This document shows positions 62,701 through 64,000 of a stretch of DNA of 64,000 nucleotides, one piece after another. The notes beneath the pieces are model-generated. The model had not been told where the DNA came from, did not search any database, and saw nothing but the letters and a program-made list of their open reading frames with translations. Every line of letters begins with the position of its first letter. Within the stretch, counting starts at the first letter, position 1. The position numbers and the translations under genes were made by a program. This DNA is from Xenopus tropicalis (taxonomy: Eukaryota > Chordata > Amphibia > Anura > Pipidae): the NCBI RefSeq assembly GCF_000004195.4, contig NC_030683.2, forward strand, positions 80,190,910-80,254,909, given 5' to 3'.

Positions 62701-64000
62701 GAGTGTGTCTTGTGAAGCAAATTCCTCAGTCGAGACAGAGACCCTGTGGAAGCATGTAAGTACATATGGGAACCTGAAATGTACAAGTTAGGGATCTCTT
62801 ACATAGTGTTGGTGGAGTTTTTGAAGTAACATGGGGATTATCCTGGTCCACTAATCCATGGCGACAATAATAAATTAGCTTTCATTGCCTTAACTGCACT
62901 AAACTAATTAAAGCTAATGACGGGCGCCTAGCTATGGGTCAAGACATAGGGGCACATTTACTAATCCACGAACGTTCGAAAAGCGTCCGAATGCGTTTTT
63001 TTCTTAATGATCGGTATTTTGCGACTTTTTCGGGCGCTTAATACGAAAAAGTCACGACAATTTGCAAAAGTCATAATGGCTATGAAAAAGTTGCGACAAT
63101 TCACGAAAGTCATAATGGCTATGAAAAAGTCGCGACAATTCACGAAATTTGTAATGGCTGTGAAAAAGTCGCGACAATTTGCGCAATTCGCTACGAAAAA
63201 GTCGCAAAAAATACGAAAAAGTCGCAAAATGTTCGTTTTCCAATCCGAATTTTTCCCTTCAGATCCGTGGATTAGTAAATCAGCCCCATAGAGAACATTT
63301 AAACTAGCTTACTGTAAGTACAATCATCTGAATGCCGCAGAGTTATCTTTTTTCCACAAACAGCTGCCTTCTAAAATTACTTTTACTTGTTTTGTTCATT
63401 ACCTGAGTTATATAGTCTGCTTCTCTGTCAGTGCAATCACAGGTAGAGCCACAATTCCTATACAGACATCAATCCTTTATTTTCGTTATTTCTTCTTTTG
63501 TGATATCTTATCCCAAAATAAACAATAATGTTTTGATGAATAGTTCCTTCTTTTTTATAAGCAGGTCAGCACTCCTCAAATATATAGCTATTAATGTTTT
63601 TAAGTAGTTTTTAGTTCCTTTTCTTCTAAAAAAAAGCACCAATGATAACTGATTAGATCACTAAGCAGTCTTAATAAGGATACGTTTTACAGGATATTAG
63701 TGCCTCCTGTTTATTTAATATTTATATTAGTATTTCCTGTAATTACAACTTGTAGATATAAAGTAGCATTTACCTAAATTCCAGTTCTGAGGATGTGCAG
63801 GGTTAGCAATATTTTATGTTATGTTTTCATATCATATCATTAAACATTTAAAATCACCAAATTAGTTTACCACCTAATATATCACAATCAAACTAATTAT
63901 ATGCAGTAACTGTATGAAACTGTTTGCTTAGAATGTATAATATGTGTCTTGTACAGTCTAATTGCTAAATTCTTCTCTCTTCAGAAGGGTCACATTATGG
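35675..64000 (+). CDS. mcam: Melanoma cell adhesion molecule (CD146), 5' part
   Basis: Single-pass Ig-superfamily adhesion receptor of the cell surface (endothelium, smooth muscle, neural crest derivatives in vertebrates). The coding parts are 35675-35720, 50440-50561, 54343-54544, 55863-55930, 57691-57778, 59557-59736, 61262-61383, 61903-62050, 62640-62755 and 63985 to the edge. They join in frame with GT-AG introns and code for 369 residues so far. Residues 1-19 form a signal peptide (cleavage likely after ALG). Ig1 (V-type) has Cys39/Trp54/Cys106; Ig2 has Cys150/Trp163/Cys212; Ig3 has Cys262/Cys304; Ig4 begins with Cys350/Trp362. N-glycosylation sequons lie at Asn49, Asn231 and Asn353. [39 protein letters not shown] and [15 protein letters not shown] align closely with human MCAM, better than with ALCAM or BCAM. 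The last Ig domains, membrane span and tail lie beyond the window. Confidence 0.93.
36113..36384 (+). mobile_element. tRNA-derived SINE with L2-like tail
   Basis: It starts GGTGGCACAGTGGCTCTCTG (pol III A-box region) followed by GGTCCTGTGTTTGATTCC (B box). Next come GAGTTTGTAAGTCCAGTGTC, CACACGCCCCAAAGAAATCA and TAAATGGCTCCTGATGAAAC. The tail CTGTAAAGCTCTCGCT...GTGCTATATAAA resembles the L2 3' end. This is the classic V-SINE-like architecture, here moderately decayed. Confidence 0.8.
38294..38867. mobile_element. Complete MITE, ACA duplication, 574 bp
   Basis: AGGGTTGATTAACTAAAAAT and CACCTTAGTGAATCAACCCT are terminal inverted repeats bordered by ACA on both sides. It is built from GCG/TTAA-rich palindromic words and shares its left 200 bp with the coding Harbinger-like element at 23201. 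It therefore appears to be an internally deleted relative. It lies in mcam intron 1. Confidence 0.75.
39526..40162. mobile_element. TTAA-flanked DNA element, 637 bp
   Basis: AGGACATGTAAACCACAC at the left and GGCTTTACATGTCCT at the right are inverted termini, with TTAA at 39522-39525 and 40163-40166. This is T2/Kolobok- or piggyBac-type. The open frame on the minus strand at 39856-40122 lies in it but has no transposase feature. Confidence 0.8.
41202..41339. repeat. Foldback repeat, ~60-bp arms
   Basis: AGATTCACTCATATCAGGAA at the left pairs with TTCCTGATATGAGTGAATCT at the right. The arms continue through CTTATCATCTTTTCCATGTG and CTGAGGATAAAACTG versus CAGTGTTTTCCTCAG. AATAAA lies at 41278. 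Its form recalls the palindromes at 16615 and 57421, but without flanking TA runs. Confidence 0.8.
43829..45315. mobile_element. AGGTGGCC-family MITE split by a LINE
   Basis: AGGTGGCCAAACGTAGGCAG at the left and ATAATGTATGGCCACCA at the right are the family termini, with TAA at 43826-43828 and 45316-45318. Left and right MITE halves (43829-44049 and about 45221-45315) flank a LINE fragment. The CTAGGGCCAAATGATC at 45222 matches the interior of the copy at 15230, so the break is inside the MITE. Confidence 0.65.
44050..45220 (-). mobile_element. L2/Rex-type LINE 3' fragment (dead)
   Basis: The minus strand encodes the C-terminal part of a non-LTR reverse transcriptase. [17 protein letters not shown] is followed by GAP, a TAG stop at 45088-45090 in place of the usual Gln, and [12 protein letters not shown]. 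The catalytic box FADDTT lies at 44989-45006. A second stop at 44875-44877 and a frame change near 44820 follow. [24 protein letters not shown] and [14 protein letters not shown] form the thumb region. The 3' UTR ends ATGACAATAAAACTTGAAAC near 44053. It is 5'-truncated, as usual for LINEs. Confidence 0.8.
47584..48870 (-). mobile_element. CR1/jockey-type LINE fragment, MITE-interrupted
   Basis: On the minus strand 48810-48160 retains reverse transcriptase C-terminal words: [47 protein letters not shown], then [20 protein letters not shown] and [12 protein letters not shown]. Stops and frame changes break it several times. The 3' flank (47605-47720) holds ACATAGTTACATAGGG and CATCAAGTAAACCC, the dispersed frog repeat also seen near 22850 and 24294. 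The MITE at 47764-48120 splits its 3' part. Such C-terminal words are typical of CR1-group LINEs; the exact clade is uncertain. Confidence 0.75.
47764..48120. mobile_element. Harbinger-like MITE, TTA duplication
   Basis: AGGTCCCCATACACAAGCC at the left and GTGTATGGCCAGCT at the right are inverted termini, bordered by TTA at 47761-47763 and 48121-48123. The interior has GAAGATCCGCTCGCTTGGCG pairing with CGCCAAGCGAGCGGATCTGC, a near-perfect hairpin at 48061-48102. The open frame at 47785-48090 is a by-product. Confidence 0.8.
49262..49620. mobile_element. Possible TTAA-type MITE, left end only
   Basis: TTAAAGGGGATGTAAACCC resembles the left end of the element at 39526 (AGGACATGTAAACC) and other TTAA-type families. 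No matching right end was found in the next 700 bp. Confidence 0.4.
50440..50561 (+). CDS. mcam: mcam exon 2 (Ig1, first half)
   Basis: Residues 16-56: the end of the signal peptide (ALG), then Ig1 strands with Cys39 (IKLPCSS), a sequon at Asn49 and Trp54 (LEWLS). Acceptor CTCTTTGCAG, donor AGT|GTAAGT, entered in phase 1 and left in phase 0. Confidence 0.92.
52912..53023 (+). mobile_element. L2/SINE-like 3' tail
   Basis: GATTGTAAACTCTTTCAAGT...GGGCTGTTTAATTT and GGCACTATATAAATAAATAG follow the layout of L2-type 3' tails (compare 60237-60442). Confidence 0.55.
53397..53978. mobile_element. hAT hairpin element with 8-bp duplication
   Basis: It starts CAGGGGTCTCAAACTC and ends GAGTTTGAGCCCCCTG, bordered by ATTTAACC at 53389-53396 and 53979-53986. 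About 100-bp internal arms (53505-53608 and 53796-53889) are near-perfect inverted copies. They enclose a minus-strand L2-like tail (53649-53793, ATTTATAAAGCGCCAACATA and CCGCAGCGCTGTACAATAAG). There is no transposase, and the open frames inside are by-products. Confidence 0.88.
54343..54544 (+). CDS. mcam: mcam exon 3 (Ig1, second half)
   Basis: Residues 57-123: completes the V-type domain with [20 protein letters not shown] and IFICRVVD (Cys106), the classic D-x-(Y/F)-x-C end strand. Donor TTTTCA|GTGAGT, phase 1. Confidence 0.92.
55628..55735 (-). mobile_element. L2-like 3' tail, inverted
   Basis: ATTAATACAGCACAACAATG, TGTAGCACTTTACAGAGATT and CAGTCCCTGTCCCGATGCAT are the inverted, decayed form of the tail at 60237. 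It lies in mcam intron 3. Confidence 0.5.
55863..55930 (+). CDS. mcam: mcam exon 4 (start of Ig2)
   Basis: Residues 124-146, beginning KAPESPEI, the linker into the second Ig domain as in human MCAM. A 68-nt exon, acceptor TTTTTTCAG, donor GAG|GTAAAA. A second AG two bases inside (GAGGC) would break the frame, so the first is used. Confidence 0.88.
57421..57602. repeat. Palindrome, ~85-bp arms, TA flanks
   Basis: ATATGCACAAAAAATATTCC at the left pairs with GGAATATTTTTTGTATATAT at the right. The arms run inward through GGCACACCCTATAAAAACAG and CACATCTTTATTGTGAACAC to a centre near 57512. AATAAAG lies in the right arm and its inverse in the left. TA-rich runs sit at 57343-57354 and 57595-57602. 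It lies in mcam intron 4, just before exon 5. Confidence 0.85.
57691..57778 (+). CDS. mcam: mcam exon 5 (Ig2, Cys/Trp core)
   Basis: Residues 147-175: Cys150, [14 protein letters not shown] with Trp163. 88 nt, acceptor CTCTCACAG, donor AATG|GTATGT, phase 1. Confidence 0.92.
58640..58857. mobile_element. AGGTGGCC-family MITE fragment
   Basis: ATTTGGCAGCTTATCTGCCT, GTGTACGGGCACACCC, ATTGGCCAGATCTCC and TTAGCCCAATATTGCCCACC match the interiors of the copies at 15075 and 45230. The left end is missing. Lies in mcam intron 5. Confidence 0.6.
59557..59736 (+). CDS. mcam: mcam exon 6 (end of Ig2)
   Basis: Residues 176-235: [20 protein letters not shown] (Cys212), [12 protein letters not shown] and a sequon at Asn231. 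The donor lies in a TTTTGTGTGTGT run; only a break after 59736 (T|GTGTGT) keeps the frame into exon 7 (Tyr236), so I chose it. Confidence 0.9.
60237..60442 (+). mobile_element. L2-type 3' tail
   Basis: CAGATTGTAAGCTCTACGGG and GCAGGGACCTCC, a (TA)n patch, then GTACAGCGCTGCGTATCC and GTGGCGCTTTATAGATAAAG: the standard L2/V-SINE 3' end, followed by (CATA)n to about 60464. Lies in mcam intron 6. Confidence 0.75.
60640..60835 (-). mobile_element. Putative Penelope-like 3' end
   Basis: On the minus strand, TGATCAAGTGCC, a short loop and GGCACGAAATGC (60801-60826) form a stem followed by GAAA, and AATAAA follows at 60761-60766. Same order as the coding relic at 27.0 kb. Confidence 0.45.
61262..61383 (+). 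CDS. mcam: mcam exon 7 (Ig3, first half)
   Basis: Residues 236-276: [26 protein letters not shown] (Cys262) and EGDG, the strand pattern of the human third Ig domain (YPTEKV...KEGD). Acceptor GCTTTTTAG, donor AGG|GTAAGG. Confidence 0.92.
61903..62050 (+). CDS. mcam: mcam exon 8 (Ig3, second half)
   Basis: Residues 277-325: [20 protein letters not shown] with Cys304, then an acidic stretch ([14 protein letters not shown]) leading to LQVH. Donor CATT|GTAAGT, phase 1. Confidence 0.92.
62640..62755 (+). CDS. mcam: mcam exon 9 (Ig4, first half)
   Basis: Residues 326-364: [29 protein letters not shown] (Cys350, sequon Asn353) and ETLWKH (Trp362). Acceptor CTTTGGCAG, donor CAT|GTAAGT. Confidence 0.92.
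62949..63287. mobile_element. Harbinger-like MITE, ATA duplication
   Basis: GGGGCACATTTACTAATCCA and TGGATTAGTAAATCAGCCCC are terminal inverted repeats bordered by ATA on both sides. The interior holds about four units of ~40 bp around AAAAAGTCGCGACAATT with AGTCATAATGGCTATG. Open frames here on both strands are repeat by-products. Lies in mcam intron 9. Confidence 0.82.
63985..64000 (+). CDS. mcam: mcam exon 10, cut by window edge
   Basis: After TCTCTCTTCAG the frame continues KGHIM to the last base. The acceptor and phase (0) fit exon 9; the rest of Ig4 lies outside. Confidence 0.75.

Noticed and set aside
62961..63291. Phe/Lys-rich repetitive frames on both strands
   Set aside because: By-products of the Harbinger-like MITE and its ~40-bp subrepeats in intron 9.
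1..64000. CRISPR-like regularly spaced repeats
   Set aside because: The regular arrays (38-bp, 34-bp and ~45-bp units) have no unique spacers; they are tandem repeats in a vertebrate genome.
35675..64000. ALCAM or BCAM as identity of the Ig gene
   Set aside because: The second-domain words ([31 protein letters not shown]) fit MCAM clearly better than ALCAM or BCAM.

Overview
This is vertebrate nuclear DNA, almost certainly from a Xenopus frog (X. tropicalis or a close relative; the species cannot be fixed from sequence alone). The evidence is a multi-exon immunoglobulin-superfamily gene with GT-AG introns, AT-rich non-coding DNA, and many amphibian-type repeats: palindromic DNA transposons with 2-, 3-, 4- or 8-bp target duplications, Penelope-like and CR1/L2-type retroelement pieces, and a tRNA-derived SINE. 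There is no operon structure, CRISPR array or recognisable bacterial gene. Most open reading frames of 60-160 codons here are chance or repeat-derived.

Layout. From 1 to about 35.3 kb I see no convincing host gene. This part is repeat-rich intergenic DNA: a giant foldback at 6.5-7.6 kb, a TTAA-flanked element at 9.6-11.1 kb, Tc1/mariner-like and Harbinger-like MITEs at 11-19 kb, a perfect 136-bp palindrome at 16.6 kb, and a 267-bp hAT MITE at 20.2 kb. A Harbinger-like element at 23.2 kb still carries a coding exon. A 993-bp hAT element with an internal minisatellite lies at 25.8-26.8 kb. A Penelope-like relic split by a solo LTR lies at 27-28.9 kb, and two minisatellite arrays in inverted orientation lie at 28.9-29.7 kb.

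From 35.67 kb to the right edge the + strand holds the 5' part of mcam (CD146/MUC18, melanoma cell adhesion molecule). I can place nine exons and the start of a tenth. They encode a signal peptide, an Ig V-type domain, two further complete Ig domains and the start of a fourth. The gene runs off the window, so the remaining Ig domains, membrane segment and cytoplasmic tail are not seen. Intron 1 is 14.7 kb and has collected a Harbinger MITE, a TTAA element, an L2/Rex-type LINE fragment inside a MITE, and a CR1-type LINE fragment broken by another MITE. The region before exon 1 has no TATA box but has a perfect palindromic CRE and an AP-1 consensus.

No new cellular system is evident. The most interesting signals concern mobile elements: a recurrent stem, GAAAC and AATAAA signature at many loci that looks like a degenerate hammerhead core of Penelope-like 3' ends; a coding Harbinger relative alongside its deleted MITE form; and several nested insertions with readable target duplications.
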